From JBBDST01 sp040904765 (GTDB lineage: Bacteria > Actinomycetota > Nitriliruptoria > Nitriliruptorales > Nitriliruptoraceae), in NCBI GenBank assembly GCA_040904765.1, contig JBBDST010000008.1, positions 62,001 to 126,000 on the forward strand: a DNA stretch of 64,000 nucleotides, in the 5' to 3' direction. Shown piece by piece: positions 16,140 through 25,152 of this stretch; position 1 is the first letter of the stretch; every line of letters starts with the position of its first letter. Made by a program: the position numbers and the translations under genes. The notes beneath the pieces are model-generated. The model had not been told where the DNA came from, searched no databases, and saw only the letters and a list, made by a program, of their open reading frames with translations.

Positions 16140-18461
16140 TTACACGCCTAACGTACGTTCTTCGCTGCGCACAGTGATCACCAAAGGGTCGCCTTCACGT
16201 AAAGAGAATTCTTCACCGTCATGGGTCAACCGCACAGCGATCTGTCGTCCGTGGAAACGTAACGAAAATGCGACTTCACGCCAGGTTGAAGGCAGTCGAG
16301 GAGTGAACGACAACTTGCCGCCGACATCTTTCATGCCAGCAAACCCGTAGACGATAGCCATCCATGATCCGCCCGCGGCAGCAATGTGTACACCTTCAGC
16401 GGTGTTCCCCGCCACGTCGTGCAAGTCCATAAAGATGGAGTTGTAGAAGTAACGCAGCGCATCATCCTCATACCCAATGTCAGCTGCAATGATTGACTGC
16501 ATACAGGCCGACAATGATGAGTCTCCGGTAGTCAACGGATCGTAATAGTCGAAATTCCGCTGTTTCTGCTCGGGCGGAAATTCGTCGCCCAACAGCACCA
16601 TTGCAAGTACCACGTCGGCTTGTTTGATTACCTGATGCCGGTAGATGACCAGCGGGTGATAGTGCAACAAGAGCGGGTAGTTCGTTTTAGGGGTATTGGG
16701 GAAATCCCACACTTCACGATCCAAGAAATTAGCGTCTTGGGGATGAATGCCCCGTTGTTCGTCATAGGGAATAAACATCTTTTGGGCGGCTTCACGCCAC
16801 GTTTCGACTTCTGCTTCGTCAAGCTCGAGAGTCTCCGCCAGCGTCTGGTAGGTACGGGGACGTTCAGTGCGTAACCAATCGACGGTGTCGGCAGCAAATA
16901 GAAGATTGCAGCGCGCCATCAGGTTGGTGTAGGCATTGTCGTTTACGACGGTCGTGTACTCATCAGGTCCGGTCACGCCATGAATGTGGAACTCTCCATG
17001 GATCGGACCGAAAAAGCCAAGACCGCGCCACATACGGGCAGTTTCACAAAGGATTTCGACTCCAACATCGGCTAGGAAGTCACGATCCCCACGAATATCG
17101 ACGTAACGGCGTAACGCATAGGCAATATCAGCGTTGATGTGATACTGCGCGGTACCTGCTGCGTAGTATGACGAGGCTTCTTCGCCGTTGATGGTGCGCC
17201 AAGGAAACAATGCCCCATGTTCAGAAAGTTCACGGGCACGTTTGCGTGCGAGTGGCAACATCAGTTGACGAAAACGCAGCAAGTTTCGGGTGATGCGTGG
17301 CTGGGTGTAGGTGAGAAACGGGGTAATAAAAATTTCGGTGTCCCAAAAATAATGTCCGTCATACGCCTGGCCGGTGAGTGCCTTTGAAGGAATACCTGCC
17401 GTTTCCGCCCGGGCAGAAGCTTGGCAGAGTTGAAAAAGGTTCCAACGGATTGCTTGCTGAACACGTCCATCCGTATCAATTTTGACATCTGCGCGGGACC
17501 AAAAATGCGCCAAATATTCACGCTGTTCCGTGTGCAGCGTGTCGAAACCGGTCTTTAATCCACGATCAAGTGAACGGCCACACCGGTCGGCAAGTTCGAC
17601 CGGTGGGACAGAGCGGGAACTGTGTGCGGTGAAGACTTTCGTAAGAGTGATTGGCTGATGTGCTTGCGCGTCGATGGTGTACACCACTTTGGCAATATCG
17701 CCATCCCCGGACTGTTCACACTCAAAGTCGTTGTCTGTTTCAAGTTGATGATCTATGCCCATCGCCAGCGTCATTTTCGAATGCGATGTCCGATAGCCGA
17801 TCACGCGCCGTTGATCGTCTTGCAGATCCGTTTCGATGTTCAAGATTCGGACCTGCAGATTTTTGCGTTTACGCGGATCTTTCACCACGTTGCGTTCGTC
17901 GGCTGGTGTCGCATCCTGACGGTTCACCAGTTGAGACGACAGCACGATCGGTGCGTCTTCATCGGTGGTGATGGAGTAGCGAAGAATTCCCAGATGACGG
18001 TGCCGTAACGACACTAGTCGTTCCGTGGTAATCCATACCTGCTTGCCTGACGGCGTCGACCACTGCATGGTTCGGCGCAGCACACCATCGCGAAAATCTA
18101 ACCGTCGTTCATAAGACACCAGACGAGCGGTAGGCAAGTACAGCGGTTCATCGTCGATGTAAAGCTTTACGACCGTCGGATCGGGCACATTGACAATTGT
18201 CTGACCCGTTTTCGCAAAACCAAACGCCTCTTCGGCATGCTCAATATCCCACGTCTCATGGAAACCGTTAACGAACACGCCCGGAGCAACGTTTGGTCGG
18301 CTTTCTTCGAAGGCACCACGAACACCAAGAAAACCATTACCCAAGGCAAACAAGGTCTCGGTGACGGCGGTCATTTTGGGGGTATAGACGGTCTCAACCA
18401 ACGCAAAATCATCAATCGGGTACACGCGGGTCGATAGCGGAGTGTCGGTGTACTCAGGCAT
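16140..18461 (-). CDS. Glycoside hydrolase family 65 disaccharide phosphorylase
   Basis: A 773-residue GH65 enzyme, which cleaves an alpha-linked glucose disaccharide (maltose, trehalose or kojibiose) with phosphate to give beta-glucose-1-phosphate. The N-terminal supersandwich begins near ETLFALGNGFLGVRG. The catalytic alpha/alpha barrel holds YDGHYFWDTEIFITP and GVTGPDEYTTVVNDNAYTN, the latter with the general-acid Glu and a phosphate-binding site. Length and motifs are intact. The specificity cannot be read reliably. A beta-phosphoglucomutase-like gene at 30.9 kb would consume the product. It starts two bases after the msrA stop. Confidence 0.9.
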   Translation of the reverse strand: MPEYTDTPLSTRVYPIDDFALVETVYTPKMTAVTETLFALGNGFLGVRGAFEESRPNVAPGVFVNGFHETWDIEHAEEAFGFAKTGQTIVNVPDPTVVKLYIDDEPLYLPTARLVSYERRLDFRDGVLRRTMQWSTPSGKQVWITTERLVSLRHRHLGILRYSITTDEDAPIVLSSQLVNRQDATPADERNVVKDPRKRKNLQVRILNIETDLQDDQRRVIGYRTSHSKMTLAMGIDHQLETDNDFECEQSGDGDIAKVVYTIDAQAHQPITLTKVFTAHSSRSVPPVELADRCGRSLDRGLKTGFDTLHTEQREYLAHFWSRADVKIDTDGRVQQAIRWNLFQLCQASARAETAGIPSKALTGQAYDGHYFWDTEIFITPFLTYTQPRITRNLLRFRQLMLPLARKRARELSEHGALFPWRTINGEEASSYYAAGTAQYHINADIAYALRRYVDIRGDRDFLADVGVEILCETARMWRGLGFFGPIHGEFHIHGVTGPDEYTTVVNDNAYTNLMARCNLLFAADTVDWLRTERPRTYQTLAETLELDEAEVETWREAAQKMFIPYDEQRGIHPQDANFLDREVWDFPNTPKTNYPLLLHYHPLVIYRHQVIKQADVVLAMVLLGDEFPPEQKQRNFDYYDPLTTGDSSLSACMQSIIAADIGYEDDALRYFYNSIFMDLHDVAGNTAEGVHIAAAGGSWMAIVYGFAGMKDVGGKLSFTPRLPSTWREVAFSLRFHGRQIAVRLTHDGEEFSLREGDPLVITVRSEERTLGV

Positions 18462-18463
18462 GC

Positions 18464-19120
18464 TTAACCGTCCATGTTGTCTTTAGCGTGGTAAGGCACT
18501 TGGCAAAACCCATGATTACAGTAACCAAACGGATTTTTATGCAGATACTGCTGGTGGTAGTCCTCTGCGTAATACACGCTAGTCAACGCTTCAATTGCGG
18601 TCGTGATGACACCAAAACCGTCCTGATCAAGTGCCGTTTGATAGGTCGAGCGGCTTGACTCGGCCACTCGCTGCTGAGTTGGTGTCGACGTCAAGATCAC
18701 AGACCGGTATTGCGTCCCCACATCGTTGCCTTGGCGCATTCCTTGAGTTGGGTCATGATTTTCCCAAAAAACGCTCAATAATGCCTCTACCGAAACCTCA
18801 TGCGGGTCATACACGACGCCAACAATTTCGGCATGTCCGGTACCGCCAGAACAGACTTCCTCATAGGTCGGATTTGGGGTATAACCGCCGGCGTAACCGG
18901 CAAAGGTGACATGCACTCCAGCGACCTGCCAAAATAGGCGTTCAACCCCCCAGAAGCAGCCCATACCGACGGTGAGCAGGTCATGACCGTCAGGCCAGGG
19001 AGGCTGCATTGACGTGCCAAGCACAGCATGAGTGGTCGGCACGGCAATAGGAACATCGCGGCCTGCAAGCGCCTGCTCGCGGGAAACGTGTTGGTCTTTG
19101 GGAGCAGCCCCAAACGGCAC
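18464..19120 (-). CDS. msrA: Peptide methionine sulfoxide reductase MsrA
   Basis: Reduces the S form of methionine sulfoxide in proteins, 218 residues. The catalytic GCFWG motif lies near residues 53-57, and C-terminal cysteines in FGYCNHGFCQ (about 202-209) serve as resolving residues; the N-terminal extension of about 45 residues is typical of the longer actinobacterial form. The GTG start shares one base with the acnA TAG stop, so it is coupled to aconitase, an oxidant-sensitive Fe-S enzyme. Confidence 0.92.
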   Translation of the reverse strand: MPFGAAPKDQHVSREQALAGRDVPIAVPTTHAVLGTSMQPPWPDGHDLLTVGMGCFWGVERLFWQVAGVHVTFAGYAGGYTPNPTYEEVCSGGTGHAEIVGVVYDPHEVSVEALLSVFWENHDPTQGMRQGNDVGTQYRSVILTSTPTQQRVAESSRSTYQTALDQDGFGVITTAIEALTSVYYAEDYHQQYLHKNPFGYCNHGFCQVPYHAKDNMDG

Positions 19121-21813
19121 TAGTTGTCCTTCAACGACCGCAGAACGTACTGCAAAATGCCACCGTGACGGTAGTACTCTGCCTCACCTGGCGTGTCGAT
19201 TCGGACGCGAGCTTCAAAGGTTTTTGACATGCCATCTTGCTGTTGAGTGGTGACCGTCACTGTTTCAGGCACTGGGCCGTTATTCATGGCGACAATGCCC
19301 GAAATGGAGAACAGTTCATCCCCGGTAATTCCCAGCGTCTCTGCCGTGTGCCCTGCTGGATACTCCAATGGTAAAACGCCCATCCCGATTAGGTTGGATC
19401 GGTGGATACGTTCATAGGACTCAGCGATGACGGCACGTACGCCAAGCAACATCGTGCCTTTCGCTGCCCAGTCACGCGATGAACCTGAGCCGTATTCTTT
19501 GCCAGCCAGAATTACCAGCGGGATATTTGCCGCACGATAGTTCTCCGCTGCATCAAAGATGGTGGTCTGTTCACCTGCGCGAGTGAAGTCGCGCGTGAAG
19601 CCGCCTTCAACCCCCGGAACAAGCTGGTTACGGAGGCGGATGTTGGCAAACGTCCCACGGATCATTACTTCATGGTTGCCGCGCCGGGAACCATAAGAGT
19701 TAAATGCTGGGCGGGCCACATTGTGCGCTTCGAGATACAGCCCAGCAGGACTTGTTGGGGCGATGGACCCAGCAGGCGAAATATGGTCGGTCGTGACTGA
19801 ATCACCAAGCTTTGCCAGCACCCGTGCGCCAGCAATGTCAACGACTGGTGTCGGGTGTTCCGGGATACCCGAAAAGAAGGTGGGTTTACGGATATAGGTT
19901 GAGGAGTCGGTCCACGCGAATGTGTCACCCGTTGGGGTAGGCAGCTGTTGCCACATCGCATCGCCGTCAAATACCGAGTCGTACCTTTCGGAGAACATTT
20001 CGGTGCGTAACGCAGTGTCCATCACCGTCTGGATTTCTTGTGGGCTCGGCCAGATGTCCGCCAAAAATACATCGTCGCCGGAACTGTCTGGTCCGATTGG
20101 TTCGTGAGCAAAATCGATTTGCATTGTTCCTGCGAGTGCGTAAGCAACCACCAGCGGAGGAGATGCGAGATAGTTCATTTTCACATCAGGGTTGATGCGA
20201 CCTTCAAAGTTGCGGTTTCCTGATAGCACCGACACAGCTGCAAGGTCATTGTCTTGAATGGCTTGGCTGACTTCAGGAATGAGTGGACCGGAGTTTCCGA
20301 TACAGGTGGTGCAGCCATAGCCGACAAGGTTGAACCCGAGCTGGTCAAGATAAGGGGTCAAGCCGGCACGGTCGTAGTAGTCCATAACGACTTTTGAACC
20401 AGGTGCAAGCGTAGTTTTGACCCACGGTTTGCGTGTTAGGCCGCGTTCGACCGCTTTTTTCGCGAGGAGCGCTGCGCCCAGCATCACGGAAGGGTTAGAC
20501 GTGTTGGTGCATGAAGTGATCGAGGCGATCACTACAGCACCGCTTCCTAATTCAAATGAGGTGCCGTCAGCGAGCGCGACCGGTGCTTTTTCCAGCCCAC
20601 CGTCTTGCGTGTAGTCGGCGACAGCAGTCGCAAACGCCTGCTTTGCGGTTGACAGAGGTACACGATCCTGCGGGCGCTTTGGCCCAGCAATCGATGGCAC
20701 GATGGTGGAAAGATCCAAAGACAGCGTTTCTGAATACTCGGCTTCATGGTTGGGATCGTGCCACAAGCCTTGCTCTTTGGCGTATGCCTCAACAACGGCG
20801 ACATGGGCCTCTTCGCGCCCGGTGAAACGCATGTATCGCAGCGTTTCTTCATCGATCGGGAACGTGGCTGCAGTTGAGCCGTATTCGGGCGACATGTTGC
20901 CAATGGTGGCGCGATTCGCCAGCGGCACTGCACCGACACCAGGACCATAAAACTCAACAAATTTGCCAACTACCCCGTGGTTACGGAGCATCTCGGTGAT
21001 CGTCAACACGAGGTCGGTTGCGGTCGTTCCTTCAGGCAACTCGCCTTCAAGTTTGAATCCAACAACGCGAGGCACCAGCATTGACACCGGCTGGCCAAGC
21101 ATGGCGGCCTCGGCCTCGATGCCGCCAACCCCCCATCCAAGCACTCCTAACCCATTCACCATGGTGGTGTGCGAGTCGGTGCCGACCAGCGTGTCGGGAT
21201 AGGCCTGACGCTTGCCGTTTGCTCCCACTTGGTCGAACACGACGCGTGCAAGATGTTCAATATTGACTTGGTGCACGATGCCGGTTCCTGGCGGCACCAC
21301 CTTTAACGTGTCAAAGGCTGACTGGCCCCAACGCAGGAACTGGTAGCGCTCGTGGTTACGTTCGAACTCAAGCGCAATGTTTTGCTCAAGCGCATCGGCA
21401 ACGCCAAACACGTCAGCGATTACCGAGTGGTCGATTACTAGTTCGGCGGGGACCAGCGGGTTGATTTTGGCTGGGTCGCCACCAAGTTCGGTCATTGCTT
21501 CACGCATCGCCGCAAGATCTACAATTGCAGGGACACCCGTGAAGTCTTGTAATACGACACGTCCGGGCGTGAATTGAATTTCTTGAGATGGTTCTGCTGC
21601 TGCGTCCCAACTCGCCACAGCGGTGACGTCATCGGCAGTGATGGTGAGCCCGTTTTCGTTGCGCAGCACGTTCTCCAACAACACCTTCAAACTAAAGGGC
21701 AGACGCTCACTATTCTCGATCGCGTCGAGACGAAAAATTTCGTATGAGACGCCGTTGACAGTGAAATCGCTGCGTGCGCCAAAACTGTTGCTCGACCCAA
21801 GAGTGCTGCTCAC
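19120..21813 (-). CDS. acnA: Aconitate hydratase AcnA
   Basis: TCA-cycle aconitase of the AcnA/IRP1 type, 897 residues, which converts citrate to isocitrate with a [4Fe-4S] cluster. Cluster ligands are in SITSCTNTSNPSV and GYGCTTCIGNSGP. Other signatures are LVGTDSHTTMVNGLGVLGWGVGG and the C-terminal swivel domain with GKEYGSGSSRDWAAKG. It starts with GTG behind AGGAG at six bases. It is the first gene of the long minus-strand run and is divergent from gpmA; a short inverted repeat lies between them. Confidence 0.95.
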   Translation of the reverse strand: MSSTLGSSNSFGARSDFTVNGVSYEIFRLDAIENSERLPFSLKVLLENVLRNENGLTITADDVTAVASWDAAAEPSQEIQFTPGRVVLQDFTGVPAIVDLAAMREAMTELGGDPAKINPLVPAELVIDHSVIADVFGVADALEQNIALEFERNHERYQFLRWGQSAFDTLKVVPPGTGIVHQVNIEHLARVVFDQVGANGKRQAYPDTLVGTDSHTTMVNGLGVLGWGVGGIEAEAAMLGQPVSMLVPRVVGFKLEGELPEGTTATDLVLTITEMLRNHGVVGKFVEFYGPGVGAVPLANRATIGNMSPEYGSTAATFPIDEETLRYMRFTGREEAHVAVVEAYAKEQGLWHDPNHEAEYSETLSLDLSTIVPSIAGPKRPQDRVPLSTAKQAFATAVADYTQDGGLEKAPVALADGTSFELGSGAVVIASITSCTNTSNPSVMLGAALLAKKAVERGLTRKPWVKTTLAPGSKVVMDYYDRAGLTPYLDQLGFNLVGYGCTTCIGNSGPLIPEVSQAIQDNDLAAVSVLSGNRNFEGRINPDVKMNYLASPPLVVAYALAGTMQIDFAHEPIGPDSSGDDVFLADIWPSPQEIQTVMDTALRTEMFSERYDSVFDGDAMWQQLPTPTGDTFAWTDSSTYIRKPTFFSGIPEHPTPVVDIAGARVLAKLGDSVTTDHISPAGSIAPTSPAGLYLEAHNVARPAFNSYGSRRGNHEVMIRGTFANIRLRNQLVPGVEGGFTRDFTRAGEQTTIFDAAENYRAANIPLVILAGKEYGSGSSRDWAAKGTMLLGVRAVIAESYERIHRSNLIGMGVLPLEYPAGHTAETLGITGDELFSISGIVAMNNGPVPETVTVTTQQQDGMSKTFEARVRIDTPGEAEYYRHGGILQYVLRSLKDN

Positions 21814-21844
21814 GAGAGGCTCCTACAAAGTGAAGGGAAAACAT

Positions 21845-21863
21845 TGAGGTAAACACTACCTCA
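21845..21863. promoter_or_regulatory. Inverted repeat in the acnA-gpmA intergenic region, possible operator
   Basis: TGAGGTA, five bases, TACCTCA: a perfect 7-bp dyad about 32 bases upstream of the acnA GTG and 58 bases upstream of gpmA. Its position in a 107-base divergent promoter region fits a repressor or activator site for one or both genes. It does not match the AcnR site of Corynebacterium that I know. I assign no regulator. Confidence 0.4.
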
Positions 21864-21920
21864 GTTGCTGGGCACTACGCTGCTTGGCAACGGCAGTGCA
21901 GCAACCGCAAAGGAAGTATC

Positions 21921-22526
21921 GTGCCAACTCTTGCCATTGTGCGCCATGGACAGTCATTATGGAACCACGAAAACCGTTTTACCGGTTGGGTTGACGTGCC
22001 GCTCACCTCGGTTGGCGAGGACGAAGCTCGCCAGGCCGGCATACGCCTTGTGGGACACACGTTCGATGTTGCCTACACCTCTGCATTAACGCGTGCACAA
22101 CAGACGTTGCAACTGTTGACCGAAGAGGCCGGCATGTCGTTGCCGATAATTCGTGACCAGGCATTAAATGAACGTCATTACGGAGATCTCCAAGGGTTAA
22201 ACAAGGCTGAAACGGCGAAACGTTACGGTGATGAGCAAGTGCGAATTTGGCGACGATCTTTTTCCACTCCCCCGCCAAACGGTGAGTCGTTAGCGGACAC
22301 TGCTGCTCGGACGCTGCCGTTTTTCGAACGGGCGATCCTAGGTGATATCGCCCAGAAAAAAAATGTTTTGATTGTGGCGCACGGCAATTCAAACCGTTCC
22401 ATTGTCATGCGGCTTGACGGACTCTCCGAAGCTGAAGTATTGCAGTTAGAAATCCCCACAGGTGTGCCGATCTTGTATCAGTTGTCGATTGATGGTGCGG
22501 TGCAGCAAAAATCCATCCTGACGTAG
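21921..22526 (+). CDS. gpmA: Phosphoglycerate mutase family protein (2,3-BPG-dependent type)
   Basis: Interconverts 3- and 2-phosphoglycerate in glycolysis, or is a close histidine-phosphatase relative; 201 residues. The RHGQSLWN motif near residues 8-15 carries the phospho-histidine, and RFTGWVDVPLT, ALNERHYGDLQG and VAHGNSNRS supply the rest of the active site. These full mutase motifs favour a true mutase, although the protein is shorter than the usual 230-250 residues. The GTG start has AAGGAAG nearby. A Nudix gene follows six bases downstream. Confidence 0.88.
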   Translation: MPTLAIVRHGQSLWNHENRFTGWVDVPLTSVGEDEARQAGIRLVGHTFDVAYTSALTRAQQTLQLLTEEAGMSLPIIRDQALNERHYGDLQGLNKAETAKRYGDEQVRIWRRSFSTPPPNGESLADTAARTLPFFERAILGDIAQKKNVLIVAHGNSNRSIVMRLDGLSEAEVLQLEIPTGVPILYQLSIDGAVQQKSILT

Positions 22527-22532
22527 CCACGT

Positions 22533-23054
22533 ATGGATCAGCGCAGCCGCCAACTCCGTGCAGTACTTGACGGCTTCGTGGCCAGTGACGTGCGCGAGTA
22601 TCACTGTGTCACCGTGGTGAAGCGGTATCTGGCTTGGCTCGATGCACCCTTTGACGCCACGAGCGATCCCACGCATGTCACGGCATCGGCGATCGTTGTA
22701 ACCGACGCTTGTTCAGTGGTAGTCCATCGTCACAAACGCTTAGGAATCTATTTACAACCGGGCGGGCATGTTGATGGCGACGAGTCGCCTGAACAGGCAG
22801 CTGGCCGCGAACTTCACGAAGAAACCGGGCTTGTCCTCAACGCCGAAAGACTGGTGCACGTTGATGTGCATGAAGGTCCGCGCGGACATGTCCATCTTGA
22901 TCTGCGATATCTCTTTCGATTGCATGCAATGCCCGTGTTTCGTCCAGCGGAAGACGAATCAAACGACGTGCGGCTGGTGTCGCATGAATGGATCATCATG
23001 CACGGTGAAACATCCTTGCGTAGAGCAGTTGAAGCAGCCCTTAGACAGCTTTAG
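22533..23054 (+). CDS. Nudix hydrolase
   Basis: A 173-residue Nudix pyrophosphohydrolase that should cleave nucleoside diphosphates linked to another group. The Nudix box GX5EX7REUXEEXGU is complete: GGHVDGDESPEQAAG followed by RELHEETGL near residues 78-100. It forms a pair with gpmA and its stop overlaps the end of the convergent nucS by four bases. The substrate is not predictable. Confidence 0.88.
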   Translation: MDQRSRQLRAVLDGFVASDVREYHCVTVVKRYLAWLDAPFDATSDPTHVTASAIVVTDACSVVVHRHKRLGIYLQPGGHVDGDESPEQAAGRELHEETGLVLNAERLVHVDVHEGPRGHVHLDLRYLFRLHAMPVFRPAEDESNDVRLVSHEWIIMHGETSLRRAVEAALRQL

Positions 23055-23710
23055 AACAGGCGAGGCTGATTGTTTTGTTTGCCACGAAGATAATCAAGAT
23101 CGATCTCGCGCCAGCCGATCCCACGGGATTCGGCCAACACCCGCGCCTGAGGTTTTACAATCGTGGCCGCAAGCACTCCTCGAACCGGAGTGAGTAGTGG
23201 GTCGCGCTGCATCCGGTCGAGGTAACGTGTCAACTGTTCGACACCGTCAATTTCGCCAATGCGTTTAACCTCAACTGCAACAGCGTTGCCATCACGGTCC
23301 CGACACAACAAATCAACCGGGCCAACATCGGTGCGAAACTCGCGTTGAACCAGCGCCAACCCGTCTTCAAGATGATCTGGATGTTCGGCCAGAAGCAGCT
23401 GCAGGTCACGCTCGACACCATCGAGGGTGAGGCCGCGTTCCACGTCGAGCGGATACGACACGTCAGCGATCACCGCATGCAACGTGATCGTGAGCTGTTC
23501 GCCTTTAGGGTTCGTTACGGTCAGTTCGCGTGGCGATTCAGTGAGGACATTCGGTGCGTTCATCCAATTTACCGGCTTGTACGCGCCCGAATCCGCGTGG
23601 ATTGCTACGCATCCATCTGCTTTTAGCATGATAAGCCGGACCGCCTCGGTCAATGTCGACGCAAGCCGGCCTTCATACACTGCAGAACATCGTGCAACAA
23701 TAAGGCGCAT
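23051..23710 (-). CDS. nucS: Mismatch-specific endonuclease NucS/EndoMS
   Basis: The non-canonical mismatch repair nuclease of actinobacteria and archaea, which cuts both strands at mismatches; it substitutes for MutS/MutL. Its 219 residues include an N-terminal DNA-binding/dimerisation domain (opening MRLIVARCSAVYEGRL) and a RecB-like nuclease core with GPVDLLCRDRDGNAVAVEVKR, holding the Asp, Glu and Lys of the active site. The C-terminus QPRLF resembles the sliding-clamp-binding tail of this family. It is divergent from ychF. Confidence 0.94.
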   Translation of the reverse strand: MRLIVARCSAVYEGRLASTLTEAVRLIMLKADGCVAIHADSGAYKPVNWMNAPNVLTESPRELTVTNPKGEQLTITLHAVIADVSYPLDVERGLTLDGVERDLQLLLAEHPDHLEDGLALVQREFRTDVGPVDLLCRDRDGNAVAVEVKRIGEIDGVEQLTRYLDRMQRDPLLTPVRGVLAATIVKPQARVLAESRGIGWREIDLDYLRGKQNNQPRLF

Positions 23711-23807
23711 GTGCGAGACGATAGCCTCACCGCAACATGTCGCGCATCACCCGCCAAAGAGAAACGCTCTTGAGGCCCCGTTGTGATAGCGAACGAAAGT
23801 GTGCTCA

Positions 23808-24899
23808 ATGGCGCTGCAGGTCGGATTAGTCGGACTTCCGAACGTAGGAAAGTCGACGTTGTTTAACGCACTGTCTCAAGCTGGAGCCGAAGCAGCCAAC
23901 TTTCCCTTTTGCACCATCGACCCAAACATCGGGGTCGTGCCGGTTCCCGACCACAGGCTTGCAACGTTGGCGCAACTTGCCAAGTCACAGAAAGTGGTCC
24001 CGACCGCAATCGAATTCGTGGATATTGCAGGTCTGGTCGCAGGTGCGTCTCAAGGCGAAGGGCTGGGCAATCAGTTCCTGGCACACATTCGCGAAGTAGA
24101 TGCGATTTGTCATGTGGTCCGCTGTTTCGACGATGATGACGTCATCCACGTCGCCGGTTCAATCGATCCGATCCGTGACATCGAAATCATCACCACCGAA
24201 CTAATTTTAAAAGATCTTGACACGGTCGAAAAGCGTCAGGAACGTGCCCGTCGCAGTGCCAAATCAGGTGCTAAAGAGTTGCAACATGAAGTGACGGTAT
24301 TGGCGGCGCTCTTTGCCCATCTTGAGCAGGGCAAGACCGCACACACGTTCACCGGCGACTTAGATGAAGTTTCACGCCGCGAACTGTCGCTCCTCACCGC
24401 AAAACCGGTGCTTTATGCGGCGAATGTGGCGGAAGCTGACCTTGCTGAGGGCAACGATCACAGTGCACAAGTTGAAACGTTTGCAGCCAGTAACGGCGCC
24501 GAATTCGTTCGGGTATCAGCCCAAGTCGAAGCGGAACTTGCTGAACTTCCTGAAGAAGATCGCACCGACTATCTCTTGTCTATTGGTGTGACCGAAAGTG
24601 GACTTGACCGACTCATTCCGGCGGCTTATCGCCTGCTTGGACTATTGACCTTTTTTACGGCTGGACCCAAGGAAGCTCGCGCGTGGACGGTGCCAACAGG
24701 TGCGAGCGCGCCGCGAGCTGCTCGGGAAATCCACACCGATTTTGAGCGAGGCTTTATCCGCGCCGAGGTGATCGCTTACAGCGACTATGAAACACTTGGT
24801 TCGGAAGCAGCGGCAAAAGATGCCGGTCGCCTGCGGGTGGAAGGCAAGGAGTATGTTGTCAAGGACGGCGACGTGATGCATTTTCGGTTTAATGTGTAA
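23808..24899 (+). CDS. ychF: Ribosome-binding ATPase YchF (Obg family)
   Basis: A translation-associated P-loop NTPase of 363 residues. G1 GLPNVGKST is at about residues 9-17, G3 DIAGLVAGAS lies near 70, and the altered G4 that gives ATP preference is in the middle; a TGS-like domain ends the protein (EGKEYVVKDGDVMHFRFNV). The ATG at 23808 matches homologues; an upstream GTG at 23799 is possible but less likely. Confidence 0.95.
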   Translation: MALQVGLVGLPNVGKSTLFNALSQAGAEAANFPFCTIDPNIGVVPVPDHRLATLAQLAKSQKVVPTAIEFVDIAGLVAGASQGEGLGNQFLAHIREVDAICHVVRCFDDDDVIHVAGSIDPIRDIEIITTELILKDLDTVEKRQERARRSAKSGAKELQHEVTVLAALFAHLEQGKTAHTFTGDLDEVSRRELSLLTAKPVLYAANVAEADLAEGNDHSAQVETFAASNGAEFVRVSAQVEAELAELPEEDRTDYLLSIGVTESGLDRLIPAAYRLLGLLTFFTAGPKEARAWTVPTGASAPRAAREIHTDFERGFIRAEVIAYSDYETLGSEAAAKDAGRLRVEGKEYVVKDGDVMHFRFNV

Positions 24900-24962
24900 A
24901 CACAGCCTGGCGCACCGTGGCGCAAGTCACTTTTCGAGCGCATGACGGCGAGAGGAATCCGC

Positions 24963-25151
24963 GTGATACGCAGCGAACCTATTTCCCGTTTAGAAGTGGC
25001 TGCATGCCCAACTCACCGTATGGACGTGAAACATTACGCCAGCCACCTAGTCGGATGTGATTGTCTTACTGAACTGCGCCGCGAAGAACTTTCCTTGCGG
25101 CTTGCGGCCGCACGTGCTGAAGGCAACCCACTTGCTGACATGGCTGAGTGA
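24963..25151 (+). CDS. Small conserved-looking protein with Cys/His residues, unknown function
   Basis: A 62-residue reading frame that fills the gap between ychF and the convergent acyl-CoA synthetase. A GTG start has AGAGGA six bases upstream; an in-frame ATG at 24942 lacks a comparable site. Cysteines at about residues 15, 39 and 41 and histidines at about 18, 24 and 28 could bind metal, and the C-terminal third looks helical (LREELSLRLAAARAEG). I do not recognise the family. The ribosome site and tight packing make it likely but not certain. Confidence 0.5.
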   Translation: MIRSEPISRLEVAACPTHRMDVKHYASHLVGCDCLTELRREELSLRLAAARAEGNPLADMAE

Positions 25152-25152
25152 G

